Source: Candidatus Methanovorans sp. (GTDB lineage Archaea; Halobacteriota; Methanosarcinia; Methanosarcinales; Methanosarcinaceae). From it: 59,474 bases of DNA. Shown here in pieces: positions 41,038 to 51,195 of this stretch. The stretch spans positions 1 to 59,474 of the forward strand of contig DQIP01000234.1 in NCBI GenBank assembly GCA_020793565.1, in the 5' to 3' direction. The first letter of the stretch is position 1; each line of letters starts with the position of its first letter. The notes beneath the pieces were generated by a model. The model did not search any database. It had not been told where the DNA came from and saw only the letters and a program-made list of their open reading frames with translations. A program made the position numbers and the translations under genes.

Positions 41038-44000
41038 GTGATGGATGTAAGATTCGTAGCAAAGATGGCGACTGTATCGATGATGGTTATGCTTGCAATG
41101 CTTGTGCCTGTTATGACAACTACGGCGGCTGCGCCAGGCAATGATATCGTTTTTGTTCTCGGGACAGATGTAAACAAAGATGCACTGCAAAACGCTGCAT
41201 TGAAGGATAACATCGCATCCGAGCTTGACATAACGATCTTTGGCATGAACGATACCGTACCGCTAAATTTCAATTTCCCGGACTGCCAGGTCATCTTCAT
41301 CGAATCACAGGATGGGACCATGGTTGCGCAGTGGAGTGCGAATATAATATCAGCCAGGGATAGCGGTAGTGCGGTCATCGGATACAACCTTTCCCCTGCC
41401 AACGCCACCCTGCCCAACATCGACCTGAGATCATCCAACTACACCGACATTGAAAGATACTGGGTGCAGGGCGGCGAAATTAATATGGAGAACATGCTCA
41501 GGTTCATGGGACAGAAATTCTGTGGGGTTTGGGCAGGTGAGGACGTGCCTGCTCCAAAACTGTTGCGCTCAAAGATCAATATAACTTACATTACTAATTA
41601 TGAAACTGATAACTTTTTTCTCAAGAAAGTAGTCTCCGAGAGAAGCGTGATCACAGATTGCTTCAATGTAACCGTGATGGATGGACAAGAGGCTGCTGCT
41701 GCAAACCTGACGGACCTATCTGATCAGGATGCCATCATGCTGGGCATGATCGGTTTTGATGAATTTCCTGAATTTAAAGATGCACTTCTTGCTGCAAAGG
41801 AAAATGGCACACAGATCGGGCTCATTGGCAATTCCGTAGATACCTACGGAGTTAGTAATCTCGATATGGAAAATAGTATACTGAAAGAATATCATAATAA
41901 TGGCGGATACACGAACATGGAGAACTGGATCCGCTGTATCGGGGCAACCCTTGAGGATGCTTGCATCGAGTATTCTTCAGCAGTACCTCCATCGATACCA
42001 GACCATGGTATCTATCATCCGGATGCATTCCCGAGGATATTCGAGGACAGTACAGAATACCTTGAATGGTATACAAATTACGTCTACAATGCATCTGCGC
42101 CCACAATCGGTATCATTACCAACAAGATTGCTAAGGATCAGACATACTACGCTACTGACAATATGATAATCAGGAACCTTGAATCGAAAGGCTGTAATGT
42201 CATCTACACCACCAAAGAAGTATGCTCACAGGATGTGGATTACTTCACCAGGAATGGAAACGTGCTTGTTGATTCTATTATTTCCCTGAATGCATTCTAC
42301 CTGAACTATGATAATAATGAGCAGGGTGTGGAATATCTCAAGAGCTACAATGTACCGGTACTAAAAGGAGTACTTGACCCTTACAGCACTCCCGATGAGT
42401 ACAATGCCAGCCAGCGAGGGCTGGACCTGATGTCCATTCCTTTCCAGGTTACCCAGCCTGAGATAGATGGATGTATCGATTATATATGGATTGCAGGTAA
42501 GGTCAAATATCCGGATACTGAACAGTCTTACTATGAACCGTTGGTGCCACAGGTGGATTGGCTGTGTGACCGTGCGATCTCATGGGCAAATCTCGGAAGG
42601 GCCAATAATGCTGAGAAGAAAGTTACTATTATATACTACAACCATGAAGGTGGCAAGAACAATATCGGTGCAAGTTACCTTGATATATCATCTAGTTTCA
42701 CATTACTGCTTGAGCAGATGCGGACGTCAGGCTACGATGTAGGAAATGATAATATTCCAAATGGCAGTGAGTTCATCGACCTTTTCATTGAGAGCAGGAA
42801 CGTTGGCTCATGGGCGCCCGGTGAACTTGGGAAGGTTGTGAACTCGGGCAATGTCACACTTATATCACTTGATGACTACCTCGCATGGTACAATACTCTG
42901 CCGAAGTCTGTTCGGGACGAGGTCGAAGCGAGATGGGGCGAAGCACCAGGAAACATCATGGTATATGAAGGAGATTTTGTGATCCCCACAGTACAACTTG
43001 GAAATATCAACTTCATACCACAGCCGACCAGAGGTGACCTCTCTGATGAATCACTTATCTATCATGATAAATCACTACCTCCGACACACCAGTACCTTGC
43101 AACGTATTTCTGGATCAACAATGTATATGGTGCTGATGCCATCATACACTTCGGAACGCATGGTACACAGGAATGGCTGCCTGGGAAAGAGGTCGGCCTG
43201 TGGAAATATGATTATCCATCGATCATGGTAGGCGATACACCTGTAGTATATCCATACATCATGGATAATGTGGGTGAAGGTACCCAGGCCAAACGCCGGG
43301 GTAATGCAGTGATCATAGACCACCTTACCCCACCGATAATCGAGGCAGACATCTATGGTGAACTGGCTACTATGCATGATAAGATACACGAGTATGAGAT
43401 TGCTGCGAATAATAATGAAATCGCAATGATGGCACTTTATCGCAACAGTACCATAATACTTTACGAAAACCTCTCAATGGAGCACGATCTTGAAGTAACT
43501 CCGGATGAACTCAGGGCAATGTCTCCTGATGATTTTGAAAACTTCGTTGGAACCACTGTCCACGACTACCTGCATGAACTACAGTCCACACTGATGCCCC
43601 TGGGGCTTCATACCTTTGGCGTTGTACCACAGGATACAAAACTTGTCTGTATGGTCAAATCAATGCTTCACAGCGATTTCGTTAAGCACATAGTAAATGT
43701 GATACCCGGAGGTACGGGTGATGAGGAGGATTTGGAGGATATTGCCAATGCTTATACATTTGAACTTTTGAACGCCACATTGCTCAATGGAACGGATGTA
43801 TCAACTGCCCAGTTAGATGTGCTGGATATCACTGATCCGGATATCACGGCAGATCTGAATATGGCACTGGATTATTCCGCTCTTCTGGGGCAGACCAACC
43901 GTGAGATCAAACAGGTGCTGCGTGCCCTCAATGCAGGATATATAGAGCCTGGGCCCGGAAACGATCCTATCCGTAACCCTGAAGCTCTGCCAACAGGCAG

Positions 44001-45510
44001 GAACTTCTATAGTTTCGACCAGAGAAAGTTCCCTGATGAGGAAACCACTGTTATGGGTGCGGTCCTTGGGGACCAGATGGTGCAGCAGTACTATACGACA
44101 CATAATAACACATATCCGGATAAGGTGACTTTTGTTCTGTGGTCTGTAGAAACAATGCGTCATCATGGACTCATGGAAGCCCAGGTATATTCACTGCTTG
44201 GTGTTGAACCTGTGCGAAGCAGGGGTCGGGTCACAGGCTTTGAGGTCATTCCACAGGAGAACATGAACCACCCACGGATCGATGTGGTCATCACACCTTC
44301 CGGATTGTACAGGGATACATTCCCGTATCAGATCGAGCTGATCGATGAAGCGGTCCGGACGGTTGCAGCACTCAATGAGGTAAATGAAACAAACTATGTA
44401 AAGTGGAATTCCCTGAAAATGGAAGGCACACTGATCGCCAGCGGATACAACAACACTACGGCACAGGTGTTTTCGCGGTTCAGGATATTCAGTGAATCAC
44501 CTGGTTCATACGGGACCGGACTTCCGGGTGCGGTAACTGCAAGTGAGACATGGGACAGTGATGACAAACTTGCTGACCTGTACATGTCACGCATGTCCAA
44601 CATTTATGGGCAGGATATGTGGGGTGAGAGCTATGAGGATGTGTTCAGGATGAACCTGAGGGATGTTGATGCAGCTATACATAGTGATTCCTCTAACCTG
44701 TTCGGAGTTGTCGATAACGATGACTTTTACCAGTATCTCGGAGGGATCGGACTTGCAGTGCGATCGCTGACTGGGGAGAACCCCGAAATGTATGTAGCCA
44801 ATCTGGAGAGAGCTGATAATCCCAGGATCATTACACTGAACGAGGCGTTCCGAACAGAGATGCGTGCACGGTACTTCAATCCAAAATGGGCATCAGGGAT
44901 GATGGAATACGATTACGCCGGTGCAAGGGAATTCGCGAAGTTCACCGAGAATATGTGGGGCTGGGATGTTATGGCACCTGATATGGTTACGGATTCTGAT
45001 TGGGATGAGATATACGACATCTACGTTAATGACAAGTACGATCTTGGTACAAAGGAATTCTTCAATACAAGTAACCCCTATGCATACCAGGCCATGACTG
45101 CACGGATGCTCGAAACCGTACGGAAAGATTACTGGAATGCTTCCGACGAGGTTATCCAGAATCTTGTAAAAGAATATGTGGAGTCCGTGGTCGAGAACGG
45201 TGTCACCTGCTGTCATCACACCTGCGGGAACCCCTTACTGAACGAATATGTGCAGGGTCTGCTGTCTGTTGCCGGTGTCAGCGAACAGGACGCCGATATG
45301 TATAGCCAGATGATGGATGAGGCCACACAACATACTGCCAGTGGTAAAGGTGTGGGCGATTATGTTGAAGGATACGAGATGGAAGATGAAAGCGCCAGGT
45401 CGGAAGATGCGGGACCGATGTCATACTCAGGGTCTGAGATGATGGGACTGTTGATCGTGCTGCTGGCTACTTGTGCTATTTATATTGGATACATGAAAGG
45501 GAATTCATAA
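41038..45510 (+). CDS. Exported, membrane-anchored CobN/BchH-like chelatase
   Basis: This 1,490-aa protein is of the cobaltochelatase CobN / Mg-chelatase H family. A signal peptide ends near TTTAAAPGND. CobN landmarks include HFGTHGTQEWLPGKEVGLW (about residue 705), VLWSVETMRHHGLMEAQVYS, RIDVVITPSGLYRDTFP and FTENMWGWDVMAPDMV. The C-terminus has one helix (MMGLLIVLLATCAIYIGYM), so the catalytic body faces outside. A late cysteine cluster CCHHTCG may bind metal. No CobS/CobT or ChlI/D ATPase is nearby; the ExbB/DUF2149 pair may supply energy. Metal insertion into, or removal from, a tetrapyrrole are both possible. GTG 41038 or ATG 41041 follows AGGAG. Confidence 0.88.
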   Translation: MMDVRFVAKMATVSMMVMLAMLVPVMTTTAAAPGNDIVFVLGTDVNKDALQNAALKDNIASELDITIFGMNDTVPLNFNFPDCQVIFIESQDGTMVAQWSANIISARDSGSAVIGYNLSPANATLPNIDLRSSNYTDIERYWVQGGEINMENMLRFMGQKFCGVWAGEDVPAPKLLRSKINITYITNYETDNFFLKKVVSERSVITDCFNVTVMDGQEAAAANLTDLSDQDAIMLGMIGFDEFPEFKDALLAAKENGTQIGLIGNSVDTYGVSNLDMENSILKEYHNNGGYTNMENWIRCIGATLEDACIEYSSAVPPSIPDHGIYHPDAFPRIFEDSTEYLEWYTNYVYNASAPTIGIITNKIAKDQTYYATDNMIIRNLESKGCNVIYTTKEVCSQDVDYFTRNGNVLVDSIISLNAFYLNYDNNEQGVEYLKSYNVPVLKGVLDPYSTPDEYNASQRGLDLMSIPFQVTQPEIDGCIDYIWIAGKVKYPDTEQSYYEPLVPQVDWLCDRAISWANLGRANNAEKKVTIIYYNHEGGKNNIGASYLDISSSFTLLLEQMRTSGYDVGNDNIPNGSEFIDLFIESRNVGSWAPGELGKVVNSGNVTLISLDDYLAWYNTLPKSVRDEVEARWGEAPGNIMVYEGDFVIPTVQLGNINFIPQPTRGDLSDESLIYHDKSLPPTHQYLATYFWINNVYGADAIIHFGTHGTQEWLPGKEVGLWKYDYPSIMVGDTPVVYPYIMDNVGEGTQAKRRGNAVIIDHLTPPIIEADIYGELATMHDKIHEYEIAANNNEIAMMALYRNSTIILYENLSMEHDLEVTPDELRAMSPDDFENFVGTTVHDYLHELQSTLMPLGLHTFGVVPQDTKLVCMVKSMLHSDFVKHIVNVIPGGTGDEEDLEDIANAYTFELLNATLLNGTDVSTAQLDVLDITDPDITADLNMALDYSALLGQTNREIKQVLRALNAGYIEPGPGNDPIRNPEALPTGRNFYSFDQRKFPDEETTVMGAVLGDQMVQQYYTTHNNTYPDKVTFVLWSVETMRHHGLMEAQVYSLLGVEPVRSRGRVTGFEVIPQENMNHPRIDVVITPSGLYRDTFPYQIELIDEAVRTVAALNEVNETNYVKWNSLKMEGTLIASGYNNTTAQVFSRFRIFSESPGSYGTGLPGAVTASETWDSDDKLADLYMSRMSNIYGQDMWGESYEDVFRMNLRDVDAAIHSDSSNLFGVVDNDDFYQYLGGIGLAVRSLTGENPEMYVANLERADNPRIITLNEAFRTEMRARYFNPKWASGMMEYDYAGAREFAKFTENMWGWDVMAPDMVTDSDWDEIYDIYVNDKYDLGTKEFFNTSNPYAYQAMTARMLETVRKDYWNASDEVIQNLVKEYVESVVENGVTCCHHTCGNPLLNEYVQGLLSVAGVSEQDADMYSQMMDEATQHTASGKGVGDYVEGYEMEDESARSEDAGPMSYSGSEMMGLLIVLLATCAIYIGYMKGNS

Positions 45511-45624
45511 GGTTAAATAGTGTTAGGTATATTTTGCCAGGGCCCCGGTTATTAGCACTTAGAGGGATGTTTATTAGCCTTGAGATACGTTCGAAATTCG
45601 GATGGAGACAAAACGGAAATTGCT

Positions 45625-45659
45625 GCCAGGGTGAGAAATCTAAAAATCGTTAACCTGGC
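45625..45659. terminator. Inverted repeat after the CobN-like gene
   Basis: GCCAGG (45625-45630) and CCTGGC (45654-45659) can pair across 23 bases, 115 bases after the stop. The degenerate two-hairpin repeat follows at once. It may mark the end of the operon. Confidence 0.3.
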
Positions 45660-45662
45660 CGG

Positions 45663-45724
45663 GAAGATCTTCGCTTACGGTCGAATTTACTTGCACGACA
45701 TGATCTTATAGATTTATACTATTA
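45663..45724 (-). repeat. Degenerate copy of the 63-bp two-hairpin repeat (reverse orientation)
   Basis: GAAGATCTTCGCTTACGGTC followed by GAATTTACTTGCACGACATG and ATCTTATAGATTTATAC aligns with the reverse complement of the 55.6-kb units, with about one quarter of positions changed. It lies between two convergent genes. Confidence 0.65.
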
Positions 45725-45734
45725 AAAAGCAAGA

Positions 45735-47021
45735 TCAAACAAACATTGCTTCCGGATGTGTTCCTGCAGATTTGTGTATGGGTTTTTGCACTTTTTCAAT
45801 TGCATCAAGGAAATCATTCATTTCCACTGACTGTTTATCGGCACGCACAGCAAGCATCCCTGCTTCTGTTGTAATGGCTTTCAGGTCTGCCCCGCTTGAT
45901 CCGTCAGTGAGTTTTGCCAGCCTGCCAAGATCAATATCATTCGAAATTGTCATGTTCCCTATATGTATCCTGATGATATGTTCCCTTGCCCTGGCATCCG
46001 GCATTGGAACTTTTACCACCCTGTCAAACCTGCCAGGGCGCAGTATTGCAGGGTCAAGGGCATCCGGCCTGTTTGTTGCCCCGATTATCCGTACATCTCC
46101 ACGAGTGTCGAACCCGTCCATCTCAGATAGTAGTTGCATGAGGGTACGCTGTACTTCACGGTCCGCTCCGCTTGTATCGTTCAATCGTATTGTGGCTATC
46201 GCGTCCAGTTCATCAATGAATATAATACTTGGTGCTTTTTTCCTTGCCATCTCGAAAATATCGCGCACGAGTTTTGCACCATCACCAATGTATTTCTGGA
46301 CAAGCTCCGAACCTACCACCCTTATAAATGTAGCATCTGTCCGGTTGGCAACAGCTTTTGCAAGCAGTGTTTTTCCAGTACCTGGGGAACCATACAGAAG
46401 AACTCCTTTTGGCGGAGTGATTCCTATGCGCTCAAAGGTTTCCGGTTTTTTAAGAGGCAGTTCAACAGATTCCACAAGTTCCTGTATCTGCTCGTCAAGT
46501 CCGCCGATCTGGTCATAGTCTATCTCCGGAGATTCCACGATCTCCATAGCACTGACCATTGCCTCTTCAGTAGGCGGGATTACATCCACAATTGCCAGGC
46601 TGTGCTGGTTCAATGCCACCTTTGCACCCACTATGAGCACATCATCATCAATGTACTGGGATACATTTACCATGAACTGCGGACCGGTGGTGCTTCTTAT
46701 CAACACCTTGTCATTACCAACCACATCCAGGATTGTCCCGATTACAAGGGGTGCTGTTTTCAATCGTTCGATCTCAGACTGCATCTTGCGGATCTCACGC
46801 TCGTACCTGAGTTTCTGGTTTTCTACAAAACGCTTTTCTGATTTGATCTGGTCACATTGTTCCCTTAAAAAAACATTCCGTGCTTCCAGCTGTTTCATCC
46901 GGTCCAGCATATATTTAGCGAATTCTTCATCACTATCAGACCCGACATAGTCAAAATCCGTACCTACGTTAATCATGTCGTGTCTGTTTCCCTTTTTTTC
47001 ACGGTATATACTTTCACTCAT
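45735..47021 (-). CDS. pan: Proteasome-activating nucleotidase
   Basis: This is an AAA+ unfoldase that feeds proteins to the archaeal 20S proteasome, 428 aa. An N-terminal coiled coil (residues 30-85, [20 protein letters not shown]) is followed by the OB domain ([20 protein letters not shown]) and the AAA module: Walker [14 protein letters not shown], Walker [11 protein letters not shown], sensor [10 protein letters not shown] and arginine finger in RPGRFDR. The C-terminus is EAMFV, so the usual hydrophobic-Tyr-X docking motif has Phe in place of Tyr. GGAG precedes the ATG, with TATA at about 47052-47058. Confidence 0.95.
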   Translation of the reverse strand: MSESIYREKKGNRHDMINVGTDFDYVGSDSDEEFAKYMLDRMKQLEARNVFLREQCDQIKSEKRFVENQKLRYEREIRKMQSEIERLKTAPLVIGTILDVVGNDKVLIRSTTGPQFMVNVSQYIDDDVLIVGAKVALNQHSLAIVDVIPPTEEAMVSAMEIVESPEIDYDQIGGLDEQIQELVESVELPLKKPETFERIGITPPKGVLLYGSPGTGKTLLAKAVANRTDATFIRVVGSELVQKYIGDGAKLVRDIFEMARKKAPSIIFIDELDAIATIRLNDTSGADREVQRTLMQLLSEMDGFDTRGDVRIIGATNRPDALDPAILRPGRFDRVVKVPMPDARAREHIIRIHIGNMTISNDIDLGRLAKLTDGSSGADLKAITTEAGMLAVRADKQSVEMNDFLDAIEKVQKPIHKSAGTHPEAMFV

Positions 47022-47199
47022 AGGAACTCCGAATATTATTTAAGCATAAACGGTATATAGCCCTTTCGACGTGATTTCTACTATAATTAGATATCAGTTT
47101 GACTGAGTCAAGCTTATTGAAATAAAACCCATGGTTTCAAGGTAAATACGATTATATAAGATAATCTACTTACGTGAACCATTTAAGAGTTGATATGAT

Positions 47200-47679
47200 A
47201 TGGAATGTGAAATATGTGGTGCAGAGATACATGGCAAGTCTATTAAAGTTACCATTGATGGCAGTGAACTGGATGTGTGCGGCAAATGTTCGCAGCACGG
47301 TACTGTTACAAATAAACGCACACCCGTATCAAAAAAGGTGACACCTGTTGCACGCAGTATGCCGATAAGGCGTTCCACAAAAAAATCATTTGAGACCATA
47401 AGTGACGAACTTATTGATGGCTACGAAACCCTTATTCGGGATGCACGCCGGAACCGTGGCTGGACACAGGATCAACTGGCTGAAAAGATCAAGGAAAAAG
47501 TATCCCTTCTAAAGAAGATCGAACGCGGTGAGATCATACCGGAAGACACATTTCTTAAAAAACTCGAACGCACGCTTGATATCAAACTCACGGAACGTAC
47601 CAAGGAATCAGAGTGGGGCGGCGGAAGTTTGAACAAGGGCACAACTCTCGGGGATATTGTGAAGATCAAACGAAAGTAA
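47200..47679 (+). CDS. mbf1: Multiprotein bridging factor 1 (archaeal MBF1)
   Basis: This is a 159-aa protein with an N-terminal zinc ribbon (CEICGAEI ... CGKCSQH) and a C-terminal Cro/C1-type helix-turn-helix (IRDARRNRGWTQDQLAEKIK, KVSLLKKIERGEIIPEDTFL). This is the standard archaeal MBF1 layout, linked to translation and transcription. TTATATAAG at about 47151-47159 suits a TATA box, and GAGTTGAT precedes the ATG. It is divergent from pan. The C-terminal tail WGGGSLNKGTTLGDIVKIKR is typical. Confidence 0.92.
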   Translation: MECEICGAEIHGKSIKVTIDGSELDVCGKCSQHGTVTNKRTPVSKKVTPVARSMPIRRSTKKSFETISDELIDGYETLIRDARRNRGWTQDQLAEKIKEKVSLLKKIERGEIIPEDTFLKKLERTLDIKLTERTKESEWGGGSLNKGTTLGDIVKIKRK

Positions 47680-47736
47680 CCTATTTTAGAATGTTGCGAA
47701 CTAAATTACAAATTACAATATAACGAAGCGATAAAT

Positions 47737-48348
47737 ATGGATAAGGACAGGGACCAAAAGCAAGCACCCGTTTCACAAACCATGGCACTGACCGTGGTGC
47801 CGGAACGTTGTTCAGGATGTCGTACATGCGAGATCGTGTGCGCGATCCACAACAACAAAGTAAACAATCCTAAAAAAGCACGCATAAGGGTACTTTCGCT
47901 ATACCCGCAGCCCGTTATCAAGATGCCGATAGTGTGCAAGCAGTGCAAGGAACCAAAGTGTATGGAGAGCTGTCCAACTGATGCCATATATATTGAGAAC
48001 GGGATCGTGAAGATCAATAATAATGAATGCATGGGCTGTCATGCGTGTGTAATCTCCTGTCCTTTCGGTGCGATCTATGTGCATGCCGACCTGAACGAAC
48101 CGATTAAATGCGAACTGTGCGGCGGCGACCCGCAGTGCGTAAAAGCATGTCCGAAGAACGCTTTAATATATGTGCCACAGCACACGCTCGGACAGGCGAA
48201 CCGCCTGATAGACACGCTGAAATATGCACATCTTAATGAGATGCAATATTTCGAGCATGGTGTGGAAAAGAAACTATCGTATGCCCAGATAGAGACAGGT
48301 GGACTTCGCAAAGATAAAATTGGGCAGGAGCATGCTGATGAGCAATGA
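47737..48348 (+). CDS. Polyferredoxin subunit (four 4Fe-4S sites) linked to aldehyde oxidoreductase
   Basis: This is a 203-aa electron carrier. Four cysteine clusters are visible: CSGCRTCEIVC, CKQCKEPKCMESCP, CMGCHACVISCP and CELCGGDPQCVKACP, giving four predicted [4Fe-4S] centres in the arrangement of HycB/AorA-type subunits. The C-terminus (about 45 residues) is charged. It overlaps the oxidoreductase gene downstream by 11 bases, so the two form a complex or couple in translation. It probably passes electrons from the tungsten site to a ferredoxin or other acceptor. Confidence 0.9.
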   Translation: MDKDRDQKQAPVSQTMALTVVPERCSGCRTCEIVCAIHNNKVNNPKKARIRVLSLYPQPVIKMPIVCKQCKEPKCMESCPTDAIYIENGIVKINNNECMGCHACVISCPFGAIYVHADLNEPIKCELCGGDPQCVKACPKNALIYVPQHTLGQANRLIDTLKYAHLNEMQYFEHGVEKKLSYAQIETGGLRKDKIGQEHADEQ

Positions 48349-50194
48349 TGACGGTGTAAGGATAAAGGGAGGATATCTTGGAAAGATCCTGCATATCGAT
48401 CTTAGTGCAGGCAATTCCCATGTAGAAGAATATGATGATGATTTCGCACTCAAATACATCGGTGGCAGGGGATTTGGTGCAAAGATCGTCATGGATAACC
48501 TGAAAGAGGGTGTAAAGCCTCTTGATCCTGAAAATGTCATAGTGATCGCACCGGGTGTTTTAAGCGGACTCTACCTTCCTTCATCAGGTAAGACCTCATT
48601 TGTATCCATATCTCCTTTGACAGGAATATATGCAGATAGTAATATGGGCGGTATGTTCGGTGTGGAGATACGCCAGGCCGGGTACGATGCCCTGGTGATA
48701 CGCGGGCGTGCAAAAGAGTTCTCATATATCTGGATCGATGATGATGTCGTAGAGATACGGGATGCTTCAAAGTACAAGGGCAAGAAAAGTACCGAAACCG
48801 AGCGTGAACTTAAGGAAGACCTGCGGGATGAAGAGATAAAGGTCGCAACGATCGGGCCTGCGGGAGAAAATCTTGTTAAGTTCGCATGCGTGAATTCCGA
48901 ATGGAGCCGAAATGCCGGAAGAACAGGCATGGGTGCTATTTTTGGTTCAAAGAACATCAAGGCTATTGCGGTAAGGGGTACAAAAGACCTGCCTGTGTAT
49001 GACATGGATAAGCTTGTTGAGCTCAGTGATAATGCATATAGCACACTTCATGACCATCCGATGATGAAATTCTGGCAGGAAGAAGGACTGATGTCTGTTA
49101 TTGATTATGCCAATACACTGGGTATTATCCCTACACGAAACTTCACTGATGCTCATTTTGAGGATGCCGATAAGATCAACGGCGAAGTAATGACCTCCAG
49201 GCACAAGATCGGGGACAGTGCATGTTATTCCTGTCCGATGGCGTGCGGTAATATCTGTCTTGTGAAGAGCGGAAAGTATGCCGGCACTGTTACGGAGGGA
49301 CCTGAATATGAAAGTGCGGCAATGCTTGGTTCCAATGTAGGTATTAATGATTTTTCGGCAGTTTTGCGCGGGAACTATCTATGCGATGAACTCGGTATCG
49401 ATACGATCACTTCCGGCAGCATGATCGCTACGATCATTGAAGGATACGAGCGCGGATTGCTCACTCTTGAAGATGTGGACGGGATCGCACTCAGTTGGGG
49501 TGATGATTCATCCATAATGCAACTTCTTGAAAAGATTGCGAACAGGGACGGGATTGGCGATGTGCTTGCCGGGGGTCCGTATGGTTTGATCGGGAAATTC
49601 CCGCAATTGGAACCGATAATATCCCATGTAAAGGGAATGGACCAGTCCGCATATGATGCACGGGTCGGGGTTACGATGGCTCTTTCATACGCAACAAGTG
49701 ACATCGGTGCACACCATGCCCGCGCGTGGCCGATTGCAAAGGAACTGGAAGTGGGTGCAGACTGGACACTTGAAGAAAAGATCGACCTTGTTATCTACCA
49801 CCAGACTGTCAGGCCACTGTTCGATATGCTTGGTGTATGCCGCCTTCCCTGGATCGAACTCGGTTTTGATGAGAATACGTATGCAGATTTCTATACTGCG
49901 GCAACCGGTGTCAGTGTCACGCTTGATGACCTGCTTGAAAAGTCAAGATCATTGTTTAACCTGACGCGTGCAATAAATATACGTATGGGTGTTACACGAG
50001 CAGATGATCACCCGCCTGAGCGGACATTCAATGACCCGATAAAGACAGGACCTCATGCCGGTGAGCACATGGATCGGGAATTGTTTGAACACATGCTTGA
50101 TATTTACTATGAGCGTCGGGGCTGGGATAAAGCCGGTCGTCCTTCTAAAGAGCAATTACGTGAATGTGGTGCACTCGGGCCACTTGGATTATAA
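48338..50194 (+). CDS. aor: Tungsten-dependent aldehyde ferredoxin oxidoreductase family enzyme
   Basis: This 618-aa enzyme has the AOR N-terminal domain (GGYLGKILHIDLSAGNSHVE, then GGRGFGAKIVMDN) and AOR fold. The [4Fe-4S] ligands are CYSCPMAC (about residues 292-299) and the fourth Cys in MLGVCRLPW. Expected reaction: oxidation of an aldehyde to an acid with a tungstopterin cofactor; the exact aldehyde is unknown. The frame opens at 48299, but GGAG at 48327-48330 is spaced for the ATG at 48338. It forms an operon with the polyferredoxin. Confidence 0.92.
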   Translation: MSNDDGVRIKGGYLGKILHIDLSAGNSHVEEYDDDFALKYIGGRGFGAKIVMDNLKEGVKPLDPENVIVIAPGVLSGLYLPSSGKTSFVSISPLTGIYADSNMGGMFGVEIRQAGYDALVIRGRAKEFSYIWIDDDVVEIRDASKYKGKKSTETERELKEDLRDEEIKVATIGPAGENLVKFACVNSEWSRNAGRTGMGAIFGSKNIKAIAVRGTKDLPVYDMDKLVELSDNAYSTLHDHPMMKFWQEEGLMSVIDYANTLGIIPTRNFTDAHFEDADKINGEVMTSRHKIGDSACYSCPMACGNICLVKSGKYAGTVTEGPEYESAAMLGSNVGINDFSAVLRGNYLCDELGIDTITSGSMIATIIEGYERGLLTLEDVDGIALSWGDDSSIMQLLEKIANRDGIGDVLAGGPYGLIGKFPQLEPIISHVKGMDQSAYDARVGVTMALSYATSDIGAHHARAWPIAKELEVGADWTLEEKIDLVIYHQTVRPLFDMLGVCRLPWIELGFDENTYADFYTAATGVSVTLDDLLEKSRSLFNLTRAINIRMGVTRADDHPPERTFNDPIKTGPHAGEHMDRELFEHMLDIYYERRGWDKAGRPSKEQLRECGALGPLGL

Positions 50195-50252
50195 TTATTA
50201 GAAGATCAGGTTTAATTGAAAATAATAGTGATATGCCAGGTAAGGAATAAGT

Positions 50253-51068
50253 ATGACTTTGACAAATAAAAAGATAGGTTTCATCGGTGCTGGAAAGATG
50301 GGTGAGGCGTTAATACGTGGTATTATCAATGCAGGGGCTGTGGATCGCAGTAACATCTATGCAAGCGATGTCTATGAGGCCGGACTTGAGAGACTGCGTG
50401 ATGAACTGGGTATTAACATATCTACTGATAATATCGAGACGGTTTCAAGTTCCGATATCCTGATCCTGGCTGTTAAACCCCAGATACTGGCATCAATTCT
50501 TCCGGGTATCAAAAAATCCATTACACCAGGCAAAATTGTGATATCAATTGCGGCTGGCGTACCCCTTGCAGATATTGGGAGCGGGTTAAACCCTGGCACA
50601 AGGATTATAAGGGTCATGCCAAATATTGCTGCAACAGTGGCTGAGGCTGCATCTGCGATATGCCTGTCTGAGAACGCTTCTAATGATGATGCCGAATGCG
50701 CACTTGAAATATTCAGGGCTGTGGGGAGTGCGATAGTGATTCCTGAGCACCTGATGGATGCTGTAACCGGTCTTTCCGGCAGTGGACCTGCATTTATTTT
50801 TCCGGTTATCGAGGCTATGGCGGATGGGGCAGTCTATGAAGGGCTTGACCGGCATAGTGCATTAACGCTTGCAGCCCAGACAGTACTTGGTGCTGCAAAG
50901 ATGGTAATTGAAACCAATACACATCCGGGGGAACTAAAGGATATGGTAACATCTCCGGCGGGTACGACCATACGCGGCATTTACGAACTTGAGAAACACG
51001 GCATACGTGCAGCATTTATGGATGCTGTGATCGCTGCGTCAAATCGTTCAAAGGAACTTGGGAAATGA
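50253..51068 (+). CDS. proC: Pyrroline-5-carboxylate reductase
   Basis: This is a 271-aa NAD(P)H-dependent enzyme of proline synthesis. The Rossmann motif is IGFIGAGKMGEALIRG, and LAVKPQ and the conserved RVMPNIAATVAEAASA follow. The signature region is DAVTGLSGSGPAFIFPVIEA with HPGELKDMVTSPAGTTIRGI near the C-terminus, all as in ProC. It lies 58 bases after the AOR gene in the same direction and may be co-transcribed, though no functional link is evident. Confidence 0.94.
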   Translation: MTLTNKKIGFIGAGKMGEALIRGIINAGAVDRSNIYASDVYEAGLERLRDELGINISTDNIETVSSSDILILAVKPQILASILPGIKKSITPGKIVISIAAGVPLADIGSGLNPGTRIIRVMPNIAATVAEAASAICLSENASNDDAECALEIFRAVGSAIVIPEHLMDAVTGLSGSGPAFIFPVIEAMADGAVYEGLDRHSALTLAAQTVLGAAKMVIETNTHPGELKDMVTSPAGTTIRGIYELEKHGIRAAFMDAVIAASNRSKELGK

Positions 51069-51195
51069 TTGTTTTTTGGCACTAATACTTATTTATAGGA
51101 AAAAAATGGGGGAAGTGAGTGCCGACTTTAAATTCCCATATGTGTTTTCTATTTTTATTTTGCGCATACGCCCATACGTATTATTCGCTAAAAAG

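Noticed and set aside
41038-45510. Ordinary cytoplasmic cobaltochelatase of B12 synthesis
   Set aside because: The clear signal peptide and C-terminal anchor, and the ExbB/DUF2149 company without CobS/CobT, argue against the classical cytoplasmic role.
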